Origin: Terasakiella brassicae
GTDB taxonomy: Bacteria; Pseudomonadota; Alphaproteobacteria; Rhodospirillales; Terasakiellaceae
Length of the DNA stretch: 64,000 nucleotides
Reading direction: 5' to 3'
NCBI RefSeq assembly: GCF_014641495.1
Contig: NZ_BMHV01000007.1
Location: 94,011 to 158,010, forward strand
The notes below the pieces were generated by a model. It had not been told where the DNA came from, ran no database searches, and worked only from the letters and a program-made list of their open reading frames with translations. This document shows positions 27,834 to 36,132 of this stretch, in pieces. Within the stretch, counting starts at the first letter, position 1. Each line of letters begins with the position of its first letter. The position numbers and the translations under genes were made by a program.

Positions 27834-28976
27834 TTATTGTTCCTGTGCCTTGGCGATTGCAGGTGCGGACGGTTGTTTGTCCGTATTTGCCTTTTGTTCG
27901 TCACCGTCTTCAGTTGTGATAACTTCTTGTCCGACACTGACATATTCCTGACCGCGTGTGATGATACGTGCGGTTTGGGGCAGGCCGGTAATCCAGACGC
28001 CTTCGGGGGTGTCTTCCAATAATTTTATGGGATGAAAAACAACCTTGTTGGCATCGTCGACCGTTTTAATGCCGATGACCCCTTCGTCTGACAGGGTTAA
28101 AATCGCCGGGCTAACCTGATAGGCATGTTGGCGTCCAATGCTTAATTGCAATTTGGCTGTAATACCGACATTGATCAGTTCTTGCGCATCGTTTGGGGCT
28201 TCCATTTCCACGCGGTAGGTGCGTGTGGAATTGTCACTGGTTGCAGCAATAAATCGCACGATGCCTTCCAGTATGCGACCATCATTTAAGACAGCGCGTG
28301 CGGCTTGGCCGTCTTTGATTTTTGAAATGGAATATTCCGGGATGGCTGCGCTGACAACAATTGGGGAAAGATCGACAATTTTTGCAATTGGGTCCCCGCT
28401 ATCCACAAAATCACCGACTTCGATGCTGGTATTTTCAAGGTATCCGTCAAACGGGGCTTTGATTTCAGTATGTTCAATATCAAGGCGAATGTTTTCTAGG
28501 TCGGCACGCGCGCTGTTTAGCAGCGACTTGGACTCAGCCAGTTTTGTTTGTGAACGAAAGCTTTTCTGGGATAGCTTTTTAGAGGCATCATATTCCAGTT
28601 CCCGAAAACGAACGGCAGCACGCGCGCCTTCAAGCTGATATTTGCGATCATCCATCGTGATCCGGGCAATGATATCGCCTTTTTTGACAAGTGTGCCTTT
28701 TTCGATCAGAAGCTCGGAAATACGGCCCTTTGTCTGGGCTTTCAATTCGACTTCGCGGTTTGCTTCGGTCTGTCCATAAAGCGAGAGGATATCCGCGTGA
28801 TCATGGGCTTCCTGTGTTGAAACCAGAACGTTGACCTTGTTTTTTGTATGTGTATCAACAACACTTTTGGCAACGACTTGTTCTTTTTCGGTGAATAGGC
28901 CGGATAATAGCCAGATAGAAACCACAGCGGCAATGCCAATGGCAATCATCACGGATTTGTTCAACAGAAATTTCAT
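27834..28976 (-). CDS. RND efflux periplasmic adaptor (second system)
   Basis: An N-terminal membrane anchor (about residues 8-27) precedes a 380-residue adaptor: lipoyl-like half (LKAQTKGRISELLIEKGTLVKKGDIIARI), helical hairpin (about 105-165), second half (IKAPFDGYLENTSIEVGDFVDSGDPIAKIVD), beta-barrel (about 195-270) and membrane-proximal domain. I prefer ATG 28976 over a TTG 12 bases upstream. The C-terminal tail is charged and disordered. It is the first gene of the operon; no regulator is adjacent. Confidence 0.88.
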   Translation of the reverse strand: MKFLLNKSVMIAIGIAAVVSIWLLSGLFTEKEQVVAKSVVDTHTKNKVNVLVSTQEAHDHADILSLYGQTEANREVELKAQTKGRISELLIEKGTLVKKGDIIARITMDDRKYQLEGARAAVRFRELEYDASKKLSQKSFRSQTKLAESKSLLNSARADLENIRLDIEHTEIKAPFDGYLENTSIEVGDFVDSGDPIAKIVDLSPIVVSAAIPEYSISKIKDGQAARAVLNDGRILEGIVRFIAATSDNSTRTYRVEMEAPNDAQELINVGITAKLQLSIGRQHAYQVSPAILTLSDEGVIGIKTVDDANKVVFHPIKLLEDTPEGVWITGLPQTARIITRGQEYVSVGQEVITTEDGDEQKANTDKQPSAPAIAKAQEQ

Positions 28977-29106
28977 TGTCGTGCCCAAGAAATACTCAGC
29001 GATAAATTGTAAAATTATAATCGTTTTAAATTAAAGAAAACTTTTGTCTAGTATCGAGTACGCTTATTTCCACAATGTTTCTGTGAACTCTCTCACATAA
29101 TACCAA

Positions 29107-30300
29107 TTATTTAAGGGTAAATAGGTTTACAGGACATCCGACACCGCGCAAAGGGCGGGGGCCGATGGCGCGCCATTGATCGGGTTGATGGCTGGCAAAG
29201 GATTGAGAGGCCAGCACAGTTTCACCGATTTCCTTGGTCATGTTTTCAATGCGCGCGACTTCGTTTGCTGCAGGCCCGGTTACAGAAAAATCAAGCCGTT
29301 CGGGAATGCCGATATTGCCAAACATCACTTCCCCTATATGTAAACCCAGCCCAAAGGAAAGCTGTTGGTCGGGTGCACGTTGTGCGTTAACATAATCCAG
29401 TCGAGCAAGGGAATCTTTGGCGGCGGCTGTCGCCTTGGCACAGGCTTCTTTTACATCCTCATTATGAATGGGGAAAATTGCCAGCACAGCATCGCCAACA
29501 AACCGGAGCACTTCGCCGCCATGATCACTTACAGCCCCAGCAGTGCAGGCAAAATAGCTGTTTAACGTGGCGAGCAGGTCCGGGCCGGATAATTGATCAC
29601 CCAAAACAGTTGAATTGCGCAGGTCGCTATACCAGATCACGGCATTGATATTATTGCCATCGCCCAGTTTAATCGACCCGCTGAGAACCTGATGGGCGGC
29701 ATTTTCACCCAAATAGGCACTGAGGGTGTTTAACGTAATGCGTTCGCGCAAGGCAATTTTTAGCGCGAGGGCAATATAATCGCCGACATCGCGCAGAATA
29801 TCCATTTCTTCGTTGCTAAATCCGTTTGGTGCATCGCTGAGAAAGGACAAGATCATACCATCCAGATCGAAGGCGAATTGTGAAGGTTCGGAAAAACGGA
29901 TCAGCCGTAAAAAATAATGTGTGCCGCCGGCTTCTTTGAATTCATCAAAGACAGGGAAAACAGGATGGGCGGTTTCATCGTTTATAAAAACGTGAAATTC
30001 AGGGATTTGATTGTGAACGGCATAATACCCCGGACTGCGGAGCCATTCTTCACTTTCCCCGTCTTGATGCATATAGCGGGTGATGTCGTCAAATTTCCGG
30101 CCTTTCCACCAGCGCAGCGATAAGGCACCGATCGTGGGGTGCAAGGTTCCCCATGACATATTGATGCGCAAGACAGGGAGGCCAGCCTCAAGCAAGCGTT
30201 CGCAACTGGCGCGAAAGACTTCCGGGGTAACGGGGCTGAGAAGTGCCCGTTCTATGATGTAGGCCTTGAGACCGTCTATGGCTGTTCTGTCTATTGTCAT
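29107..30300 (-). CDS. class III adenylate/guanylate cyclase
   Basis: The protein has about 200 N-terminal residues of a rhizobial-type sensor region (RASCERLLEAGLPVLRINMSWGTLHP) and a C-terminal cyclase domain from about residue 215. The two metal-binding Asp are present in WYSDLRNSTVLGDQL and GGEVLRFVGDAVLAIFP. In the second motif Arg stands where the adenine-selecting Lys is often placed. The transition-state region SVTGPAANEVARIENM (Asn, Arg) is kept. ATG 30300 is chosen because the extension to 30450 would overlap the divergent GNAT gene. Confidence 0.85.
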   Translation of the reverse strand: MTIDRTAIDGLKAYIIERALLSPVTPEVFRASCERLLEAGLPVLRINMSWGTLHPTIGALSLRWWKGRKFDDITRYMHQDGESEEWLRSPGYYAVHNQIPEFHVFINDETAHPVFPVFDEFKEAGGTHYFLRLIRFSEPSQFAFDLDGMILSFLSDAPNGFSNEEMDILRDVGDYIALALKIALRERITLNTLSAYLGENAAHQVLSGSIKLGDGNNINAVIWYSDLRNSTVLGDQLSGPDLLATLNSYFACTAGAVSDHGGEVLRFVGDAVLAIFPIHNEDVKEACAKATAAAKDSLARLDYVNAQRAPDQQLSFGLGLHIGEVMFGNIGIPERLDFSVTGPAANEVARIENMTKEIGETVLASQSFASHQPDQWRAIGPRPLRGVGCPVNLFTLK

Positions 30301-30429
30301 AAAAGGAAAAATACGCCTTCGCAAAAGTTTTTGCGAGGTTTTTTTAACGCAGTCTTTACAAAGTGGTACCGAAATGCGTATTTTATTCACCATATATAAA
30401 TTTATAGCTGGCAAAGGCGTAGGCGGAAC

Positions 30430-30906
30430 ATGGTTAGACAAGAGTTCCATAAAAAAATGAACGTCGATGGCGTGACCTTTATTATTCGGGATGCGGATGA
30501 GAAGGATTTACCCGCCGTGACGGATTTGCATGCCTATAATACGGGCCAGCATAAACCTGATTATTGGGAAGAGACCTATCATCGCTATGGCGATTCCAAT
30601 GAGGGTTTTTTCTATGTCTGTGAAATCGACGGTGTTTTTGCGGGCTTTATCATCGGTGAAGTGCGCGCGTGGGAATTTGGGTCCGAACCCTGTGGCTGGG
30701 TTTATACCATCGGGGTGAACCCGGAAATGCGCCTGAAACAGGTGGGAACGCGATTGTTTGAAACGGTTTGTGAACAGTTTCGCAAGGCGGGTGTCGGACA
30801 GGCCCGCACAATGTTGCACCGTAAGGATAACCTGAACCTCAGCTTCTTTAGAAGTCAGGGCATGATGGGTGGTCCTTACATCGAATTGGAAATGCCGCTG
30901 GACTGA
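30430..30906 (+). CDS. GNAT family N-acetyltransferase
   Basis: The 158-residue protein has the GNAT core, with VYTIGVNPEMRLKQVGTRLFETVCEQFRKAG as the acetyl-CoA binding motif A and the C-terminal NLSFFRSQGMM (motif B). AGGCGGA before ATG 30430 supports the start; ATG 30457 is an alternative. The substrate is unknown. It is followed after 12 bases by the Rrf2 gene and probably shares its transcript. Confidence 0.87.
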   Translation: MVRQEFHKKMNVDGVTFIIRDADEKDLPAVTDLHAYNTGQHKPDYWEETYHRYGDSNEGFFYVCEIDGVFAGFIIGEVRAWEFGSEPCGWVYTIGVNPEMRLKQVGTRLFETVCEQFRKAGVGQARTMLHRKDNLNLSFFRSQGMMGGPYIELEMPLD

Positions 30907-30918
30907 AGGTAAGCAGAA

Positions 30919-31356
30919 ATGAAACTCCAAAAAGCGACTTATTGCGCGTTATATGCGGTTCTGGAATTGGCGCGTGATCCTGATGTCCAGCTTTCGGCCA
31001 CGGATATTGCGGATAAATATAATATTTCCGCAAATCACTTGGCCAAAGTTTTACGTGATCTTGGTCGCGCTGGTTTGGTGGAATCTGTACGTGGTGCCGG
31101 GGGCGGGTACCGTTTTGCAGGGAACTTGAAACGCACAACCTTGTTTGACGTTATTCACCTGTTCGAAGACGTCAGCGAGAACGAACGCGCCCGTGATTCA
31201 CAAGCCGATACGGATATCGGCAATGCGCTTAATCTGGTGTTGCGCGAAATTGATGAAATTGCCATTGCGACATTGGGGTCTATTACAATCGGCACCCTGT
31301 TAAAAACCATGCGTTGGCGCACGGAACGTGTGGAACGCGATCAGGAAAACGCCTAA
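30919..31356 (+). CDS. Rrf2 family transcriptional regulator without Fe-S cysteines
   Basis: A 145-residue winged-helix regulator with the Rrf2 start (KATYCALYAVLELA), recognition region (YNISANHLAKVLRDLGRAGLVESVRGAGGGYRFA) and linker helix. The cysteine cluster that holds the cluster in IscR and NsrR is absent; the only Cys is at residue 9. It is therefore likely of the CymR-like or other non-cluster type. It lies between a GNAT gene and the KdsC-like gene. Confidence 0.87.
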   Translation: MKLQKATYCALYAVLELARDPDVQLSATDIADKYNISANHLAKVLRDLGRAGLVESVRGAGGGYRFAGNLKRTTLFDVIHLFEDVSENERARDSQADTDIGNALNLVLREIDEIAIATLGSITIGTLLKTMRWRTERVERDQENA

Positions 31357-31398
31357 ACCCTACATTCAGGTATTTTATTTTAAAGACAGGATCAGGCC

Positions 31399-31914
31399 AT
31401 GACAGCACGTGACAAGCTTTCGTTTGCGGATTTTAAAGAACAACTCAAATCCGTAAAGCTCCTCAGTCTGGATGTGGACGGTATTTTAACCGATGGCGGG
31501 CTTTATTATACGGAAACCGGTGACGAGTTACGCAAGTTCAATGTCAAAGACGGCATGGGCATGAAAAAAGCGCGTGAGGCTGGCGTTGAACTTTGCATCA
31601 TCAGTGCCAGTACGACAAATGCCATTCAGGAACGCGGGAAGCGCCTTGGGCTAAGCCATGTTTATACCGGGGCAAAAAACAAAATCGAAATTTTGCAAAA
31701 GATATGTGACGAGCTGTCTATCAGTTTGGATAATGTGGCGCATATGGGGGATGATTTGAACGATATTCCGATTATGGAAAAAATCGGCACCCCGATTACG
31801 GTCGCAGATGCGATTGAGGCCGTTAAAGAAAAGACCCTTTATATTACGCAGAAAAAAGGCGGGCAGGGCGCTGTGCGTGAAATTTGCGATCTTTTAATTG
31901 AAGTGAATACCTAA
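31399..31914 (+). CDS. KdsC-type HAD phosphatase
   Basis: The 171-residue HAD enzyme of subclass C0 has LLSLDVDGILTDGGLYY (motif I, DxDG), LCIISAST (motif II), Lys in TGAKNKIEIL and HMGDDLNDIPIM (motif IV). This matches 3-deoxy-D-manno-octulosonate 8-phosphate phosphatase, which makes Kdo for lipid A core synthesis. No kdsA, kdsB or kdsD gene is nearby, so a related sugar-phosphate substrate is possible. A terminator follows. Confidence 0.85.
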   Translation: MTARDKLSFADFKEQLKSVKLLSLDVDGILTDGGLYYTETGDELRKFNVKDGMGMKKAREAGVELCIISASTTNAIQERGKRLGLSHVYTGAKNKIEILQKICDELSISLDNVAHMGDDLNDIPIMEKIGTPITVADAIEAVKEKTLYITQKKGGQGAVREICDLLIEVNT

Positions 31915-31939
31915 CAAACGATTCAGAGTGATGAATTGA

Positions 31940-31968
31940 AACCGCATTCTGAAGGGAATGCGGTTTTT
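31940..31968 (+). terminator. intrinsic terminator after the KdsC-type gene
   Basis: ACCGCATTC and GAATGCGGT form a 9-base stem around TGAAGG, followed by TTTTTT. Confidence 0.88.
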
Positions 31969-32078
31969 TATCTTTTTATATTGGCCTGTTTTCCTACGAA
32001 AGTATTATTAGATTTTACAAATTTAAATTTTAGGGGTAGTCTTAAATTCAGATAGACAACGAATAATAGGATGCCCCC

Positions 32079-32528
32079 ATGTTTGCATATGTTGAAGATG
32101 GCAGACTTATCCGTATTCAGGAGACGCCGTCAGATTTGGATTTGGGTGATAGTCTGGAAAATGCGTCAGTTCAGACGTTGCGTTCGTTCGGCTGGTATCC
32201 CGTTTTAATTACAAAGGCGGAAGTTGGCCCTGATCAGACGCGCAGTGATGATATTATCGTGGTGGATGGTGATGTTGTGCGTGTGGTCCAGACGGTGCGC
32301 AATCTGACAGATGAAGAAGCTTTTTACAAAAGCAAGAACAGTATTCTGGCGATGATTGAAAGCATCGAAGCTGCACAAACAGATCGCGCCGAACGGGAGC
32401 TTTTGTTAGAGCTTGCGGAACATTTAGGCCTGACACAAAGCGTTTCATATTCCAAGTTACGCAGCGTTGAAGACAGCATTTCAGATAAGCGCCGTCTGCT
32501 GGCGCAAATGGATTTGCAAAAAGACTGA
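32079..32528 (+). CDS. hypothetical protein
   Basis: A 149-residue acidic, soluble protein. The first 75 residues are beta-rich (MFAYVEDGRLIRIQETPSDLD, then IIVVDGDVVRVVQTVRNLTDEE). The rest is helical with many Glu, Arg and Ala and resembles a coiled coil. The layout recalls small phage tail-assembly or fibre-associated proteins, but no other phage gene is near, so I leave it unassigned. A terminator lies upstream and 175 gene-free bases follow. Confidence 0.65.
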   Translation: MFAYVEDGRLIRIQETPSDLDLGDSLENASVQTLRSFGWYPVLITKAEVGPDQTRSDDIIVVDGDVVRVVQTVRNLTDEEAFYKSKNSILAMIESIEAAQTDRAERELLLELAEHLGLTQSVSYSKLRSVEDSISDKRRLLAQMDLQKD

Positions 32529-32703
32529 TACCAGAACCGTTCCTCATCAGTCCTTAAAGGATCTGCAATCATATAGGTCACTATTTTCCGGGTTTGGTAT
32601 GATTTTTTTGTATGTCGTCGATAGACTTCCGGAAGGTATCAATCTTGCTTCTCTGACGTTTGCAAATAATGCTTTTTAAAATCTTCTTAAGGTTGTATAA
32701 TAG

Positions 32704-33975
32704 GTGCCGTATAAAGGGGGATTTGTAGAAGATTACCGTAGGAGGCTTTTTTTGCGGCTGTTCGTTCAAATCCTGACTGTTCTTGTGTTTTTTGTGACGG
32801 TGGCGCATGGAAATGAACCAACACCCGTTATGTTGCAAACACATTTACAACCGCCTTATCAGGTGATGGATTCATCAGTGTTGCGTGGACGTACGCCGCA
32901 AATGGTACAATGTGTTTTTGATCAGCTAAACCGCCCCTATGTCATTGCCATTGCCCCGCGCAAACGTAATCGCGAACTGGTGAAACAAAATCGCATTGAC
33001 GGTTTTTTTCTCAGCATACCGGATATAGACCTTGATGAAACGTCTATCCCGACAGAACCTTTGGCGCTGGAACGTTGGAAAGTTTTCCGCTTAAAGGAAA
33101 CGCAGGGATCAGGGGAATTATCGCTTGATCAGATTGGGGCTGTTTTGGGGGCAAATGAAGAAATCTGGCTCAAACGGCACGGTCCCAACTTACATGCGAC
33201 GATTCCAAACGTGAAGTCCTTGGCGAAATTATTGGCAACGGGCCGTATTTCTGCGGCGTTGGCGGATGAGGAAGTCTTTTTGAACGCCAGCCGTGCAATC
33301 GGACTGAATGAGGATGATCTGGAGTCGACCTTTGTTCGTTATGTGCCTTTGGTCGCCTATTTTTCCAAGATGTTTATCAAGAATAATCCGGATTTTATTT
33401 CACAGTTTAACAAGGCTTTGGCAACGTGCGCGCGTGATTTTCGGGATGCAACGCAAATGGAACGCCAACAGCTTTTAAAGAGGGCTCAGTCGATTTTGGC
33501 GCAATATGAAAACAACATAGGAACGGTTGAAAAAACGCAACGAGGGTGGCATATCCGCAAGAAAAAGCTTCATCAGGCGGACGCAGATTGGAAAGAAGCG
33601 ATTGCAAGGGGCAGGCAAACAAGCCTGATGAGCGATATTCTCGCAAATAAAGGATCTGCGTTTTTGCGAACACTTGTTGAGAGCAGTCAGGGGATTAATG
33701 AGATTTTTTTGACGGATAAAGAAGGCTACAATATTGCCATGAATGTGCCCACTAGCGATTACTGGCAAGGGGATGAAGATGCCTTTATGGCCTTATCCAG
33801 TGGGCAGATATCATATATTTCACAGATTTTATTTGATCATTCTACGCATGCTTTTCAGGTTCAGGTATCCTTACCGATTAGAAATCAAAAATCATCGCAA
33901 CTGGATGGAATGCTGACCGTTGGTTTTGACGTGGATAAGATTTTTTCAAAAATTGATTTCCTGTCAAATCCATAA
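32704..33975 (+). CDS. secreted SBP_bac_3-like domain fused to a PDC/Cache sensor domain
   Basis: After a signal sequence (through AHG, about residue 37) this 423-residue protein has a solute-binding domain of the SBP_bac_3 type (about 42-265; LQPPYQVMDSSVLRGRTPQMV). A second part (about 285-420) resembles a PDC/Cache sensor, with EIFLTDKEGYNIAMNVPTSD followed by YWQGDED and a final LPIRNQ...MLTVGFDVD. No transmembrane output domain follows, so it would be a soluble periplasmic two-sensor protein. The start is GTG. No transporter or kinase gene is adjacent. Confidence 0.75.
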   Translation: MPYKGGFVEDYRRRLFLRLFVQILTVLVFFVTVAHGNEPTPVMLQTHLQPPYQVMDSSVLRGRTPQMVQCVFDQLNRPYVIAIAPRKRNRELVKQNRIDGFFLSIPDIDLDETSIPTEPLALERWKVFRLKETQGSGELSLDQIGAVLGANEEIWLKRHGPNLHATIPNVKSLAKLLATGRISAALADEEVFLNASRAIGLNEDDLESTFVRYVPLVAYFSKMFIKNNPDFISQFNKALATCARDFRDATQMERQQLLKRAQSILAQYENNIGTVEKTQRGWHIRKKKLHQADADWKEAIARGRQTSLMSDILANKGSAFLRTLVESSQGINEIFLTDKEGYNIAMNVPTSDYWQGDEDAFMALSSGQISYISQILFDHSTHAFQVQVSLPIRNQKSSQLDGMLTVGFDVDKIFSKIDFLSNP

Positions 33976-34016
33976 GGGGTGACAATGACCTGTGTCTCAG
34001 GTTACAGTCGGTGAAC

Positions 34017-34026
34017 TTACATGTAA
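34017..34026. promoter_or_regulatory. palindrome upstream of the aminotransferase
   Basis: TTACATGTAA is a perfect 10-base palindrome inside a looser inverted repeat (GAAC...GTTC), 22 bases before the start of the next gene. It could be an operator; there is no adjacent regulator. Confidence 0.25.
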
Positions 34027-34047
34027 GCGTTCAAGGAAGTGTAAAAA

Positions 34048-35223
34048 GTGGCTGACGATACGATGAAAAAACCGGTCAATGAAATTCTCTCCGGTTATGG
34101 GACGACAATTTTTGAAGTAACTTCAGCATTGGCGTTGAAACATAACAGTATCAATCTGGGGCAGGGCTTTCCCGATGTGGATGGACCGGAAGAAATCCGC
34201 CAGATTGCAGCCGATGCCTTGATGACAGGGCCAAACCAGTATCCGCCCCTGATGGGATTGCCGGAACTGCGTCAGGCTGTCGCACGCCATAACAAGCGTT
34301 TTTACGATCTGGATGTCGATTGGCAAACGGAAGTCATGGTTACGGCCGGGGCGACAGAAGCCTTATGTGATTGCTTTATGGGGCTGTTGAACCCCGGTGA
34401 TGAAGTGGTTTTAATCGAACCGCTTTATGATTCTTATTTGCCGATTATCCGCCATATCGGCGCCATCCCGAAACTGGTGCGGGTTGAGCCACCCCATTGG
34501 GAATTGCCGCGTGAGGAATTGGAAAAAGCATTTAGCGATAAAACCAAATTGTTGGTTTTAAATTCCCCCATGAACCCGTCCGGCAAGGTGTTTACCAAAG
34601 ACGAGCTGTCGTTTTTGGCCGCGCTTGTAGAAAAACATGATGCCTATGTTGTTTGTGATGAGGTCTATGAACATCTGGTTTTTGATGACCACCAACATCA
34701 CCCTTTAATGACGTTGCCGGGGATGCGTGACAGATGCGCGCGCATTGGGTCTGCGGGCAAAACCTTTTCCCTGACAGGCTGGAAAATCGGCTATATCACA
34801 GCATCCCCGCATCTGATGAAAGCCATTGCCAAAGCGCACCAGTTTGTCACGTTCACGGTTGTGCCGAACTTGCAAAAGGCAATTGCCGCAGGGCTGGATT
34901 TTCCCGATGACTATTACCGCGATTTTACCGCCGGTATGCAGGCACAACGCGATTTGTTGGCCACGGGATTACGTGATGTCGGCTTTAACGTGCTGGACAG
35001 TCAGGGGACTTATTTTCTGACCGTTGATTTTTCTCCCTTCGGCTTTGATGGGGATGATGCGGAATTTTGCCGATATATTACCCTGAAGGCCGGGGTGACA
35101 GCGGTGCCGACAGGGGCCTTTTATCAGGAAGGAGGGCCACGCAATTTTGTTCGTTTCTGTTTTTGTAAACAACCCTCACTTCTGAACGAAGCAATCGATC
35201 GTTTGCGTAAATTTTTCGTGTGA
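34048..35223 (+). CDS. PLP-dependent class I/II aminotransferase
   Basis: The 391-residue enzyme belongs to fold-type I aminotransferases of the methionine/kynurenine (YbdL-like) group. Landmarks are NLGQGFPDVDGPEEI, NQYPPLMGLPELRQAV, VTAGATEAL, NSPMNPSGKVF, CDEVYEHLVF and the PLP lysine in SAGKTFSLTGWKIGY. Arg in NFVRFCFC binds the substrate carboxylate. The start is GTG with AAGGAAG upstream. The amino donor cannot be told; methionine or aromatic amino acids are likely. Confidence 0.9.
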   Translation: MADDTMKKPVNEILSGYGTTIFEVTSALALKHNSINLGQGFPDVDGPEEIRQIAADALMTGPNQYPPLMGLPELRQAVARHNKRFYDLDVDWQTEVMVTAGATEALCDCFMGLLNPGDEVVLIEPLYDSYLPIIRHIGAIPKLVRVEPPHWELPREELEKAFSDKTKLLVLNSPMNPSGKVFTKDELSFLAALVEKHDAYVVCDEVYEHLVFDDHQHHPLMTLPGMRDRCARIGSAGKTFSLTGWKIGYITASPHLMKAIAKAHQFVTFTVVPNLQKAIAAGLDFPDDYYRDFTAGMQAQRDLLATGLRDVGFNVLDSQGTYFLTVDFSPFGFDGDDAEFCRYITLKAGVTAVPTGAFYQEGGPRNFVRFCFCKQPSLLNEAIDRLRKFFV

Positions 35224-35255
35224 CAGTTTTTTTTACTTTTTGGGTCGAAAAGTTA

Positions 35256-35284
35256 TTGACGATCAGAGCATGCTGGCGTACATA
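35256..35284 (+). promoter_or_regulatory. promoter of tRNA-His
   Basis: TTGACG (35256-35261) and TACATA (35279-35284) are separated by 17 bases and end 16 bases before the tRNA. Confidence 0.7.
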
Positions 35285-35300
35285 AGCGCCCACCTCAATG

Positions 35301-35377
35301 GCGATTGTAGCTCAGTTGGTTAGAGCACCGGTTTGTGGTACCGGGGGTCGTGGGTTCAAGTCCCATCAGTCGCCCCA
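35301..35377 (+). tRNA. tRNA-His (GTG)
   Basis: A complete cloverleaf with encoded CCA. The acceptor pairs GCGATTG with CAGTCGC, the D arm is GCTC...GAGC and the anticodon loop reads TTGTGGT with GTG. A G precedes position 1 (35300) opposite C73, the tRNA-His identity pair. Confidence 0.95.
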
Positions 35378-35385
35378 TACACGAA

Positions 35386-35427
35386 AAACCCCCACTGTGA
35401 CGGTTCCGTCCGGTGGGGGTTTTTATT
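35386..35427 (+). terminator. terminator after tRNA-His
   Basis: AAAACCCCCAC and GTGGGGGTTTT (with a GACGG/CCGTC inner stem) form a strong hairpin ending in TTTTTA. Confidence 0.85.
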
Positions 35428-35695
35428 TGTCTGATTTTTGTGTTTTGACAAAGGGGCAATGCTCCCAAAATTTTGTGTGATGCAAAAAATGCAGATTGGC
35501 CTGTTTTACGATTCTTCTGTTTTTAAGAAATCTTCTATTTTCTATAAGCATATTATATGAATCGTTACAGTTCGCATTGATATATGCGGGGACGTTTTAG
35601 TCGGTTCTCTTTCAGAACAAGGTGGCAAGACAAAGGGGAAAAATGAGGAAAAGAGCTGAAAAATCAAGAATGTGTAAAAAAAATGAAAAATCCTG
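35428..35695. other. gene-free AT-rich interval between tRNA-His and the tRNA-Tyr promoter
   Basis: No gene is evident in this interval on either strand. It is AT-rich with A-tracts near 35675-35690. A chance open frame of 26 codons (from 35643) runs into the tRNA promoter and is not supported. Confidence 0.6.
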
Positions 35696-35724
35696 TTGCA
35701 TGCCTGTGGGGGCACTGTTATAAC
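35696..35724 (+). promoter_or_regulatory. promoter of the tRNA-Tyr / tRNA-Asp cluster
   Basis: TTGCAT (35696-35701) and TATAAC (35719-35724) with a 17-base spacer, 42 bases before tRNA-Tyr. The two tRNA-Asp genes follow without another clear promoter. Confidence 0.65.
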
Positions 35725-35766
35725 CCCGCCCACACCACAGCAAAGCGTGTGTGACAAAGGGTCCCT

Positions 35767-35851
35767 GGAGGGATGCCTGAGCGGCTAAAAGGGGCGGACT
35801 GTAAATCCGCTGGCTACGCCTACGTTGGTTCGAATCCAACTCCCTCCACCA
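35767..35851 (+). tRNA. tRNA-Tyr (GTA)
   Basis: An 85-base class II tRNA with long variable arm (GGCTACGCC region), anticodon GTA in ACTGTAAAT, acceptor GGAGGGA/TCCCTCC and encoded CCA. Confidence 0.95.
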
Positions 35852-35883
35852 CTCTTCTACGCTTTGTTAGTAAGTGAACGTGA

Positions 35884-35960
35884 GGGGGTGTAGCTCAGTT
35901 GGTTAGAGCGTCGGCCTGTCACGCCGAAGGCCGCGGGTTCGAGTCCCGTCACTCTCGCCA
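35884..35960 (+). tRNA. tRNA-Asp (GTC), copy 1
   Basis: A 77-base tRNA with anticodon GTC in CCTGTCACG, acceptor GGGGGTG/CACTCTC with G-U pairs, discriminator G and encoded CCA. Confidence 0.95.
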
Positions 35961-36005
35961 CTTTCGCGTTTCACTTGGTGTTTATTGAGAGAGTATCCCT
36001 TTTGT

Positions 36006-36082
36006 GGGGGTGTAGCTCAGTTGGTTAGAGCGTCGGCCTGTCACGCCGAAGGCCGCGGGTTCGAGTCCCGTCACTCTCGCCA
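36006..36082 (+). tRNA. tRNA-Asp (GTC), copy 2
   Basis: Identical over all 77 bases to the copy at 35884-35960, 45 bases downstream. The spacers differ, so this is an old or recurrent tandem duplication. Confidence 0.95.
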
Positions 36083-36084
36083 TT

Positions 36085-36115
36085 AAAAAGCCCGTCCTTT
36101 TGGACGGGCTTTTTT
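36085..36115 (+). terminator. terminator of the tRNA cluster
   Basis: AAAAAGCCCGTCC and GGACGGGCTTTTTT pair around TTTT. It ends the tRNA transcript and, read backwards, may serve the convergent membrane-protein gene. Confidence 0.9.
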
Positions 36116-36132
36116 GTTGTTTCTTCTTAAGC

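Noticed and set aside
32079..32528. Prophage remnant, because the protein resembles tail-assembly proteins
   Set aside because: No other phage gene, attachment site or composition change is seen around it.
35643..35723. A 26-codon Lys/Cys-rich frame before the tRNA cluster
   Set aside because: It runs through the -35 and -10 of the tRNA promoter; A-tracts alone explain its Lys codons.
35884..36082. The two identical tRNA-Asp genes as a possible phage attachment site
   Set aside because: No integrase gene or duplicated 3' fragment lies nearby; tandem tRNA duplication explains them.
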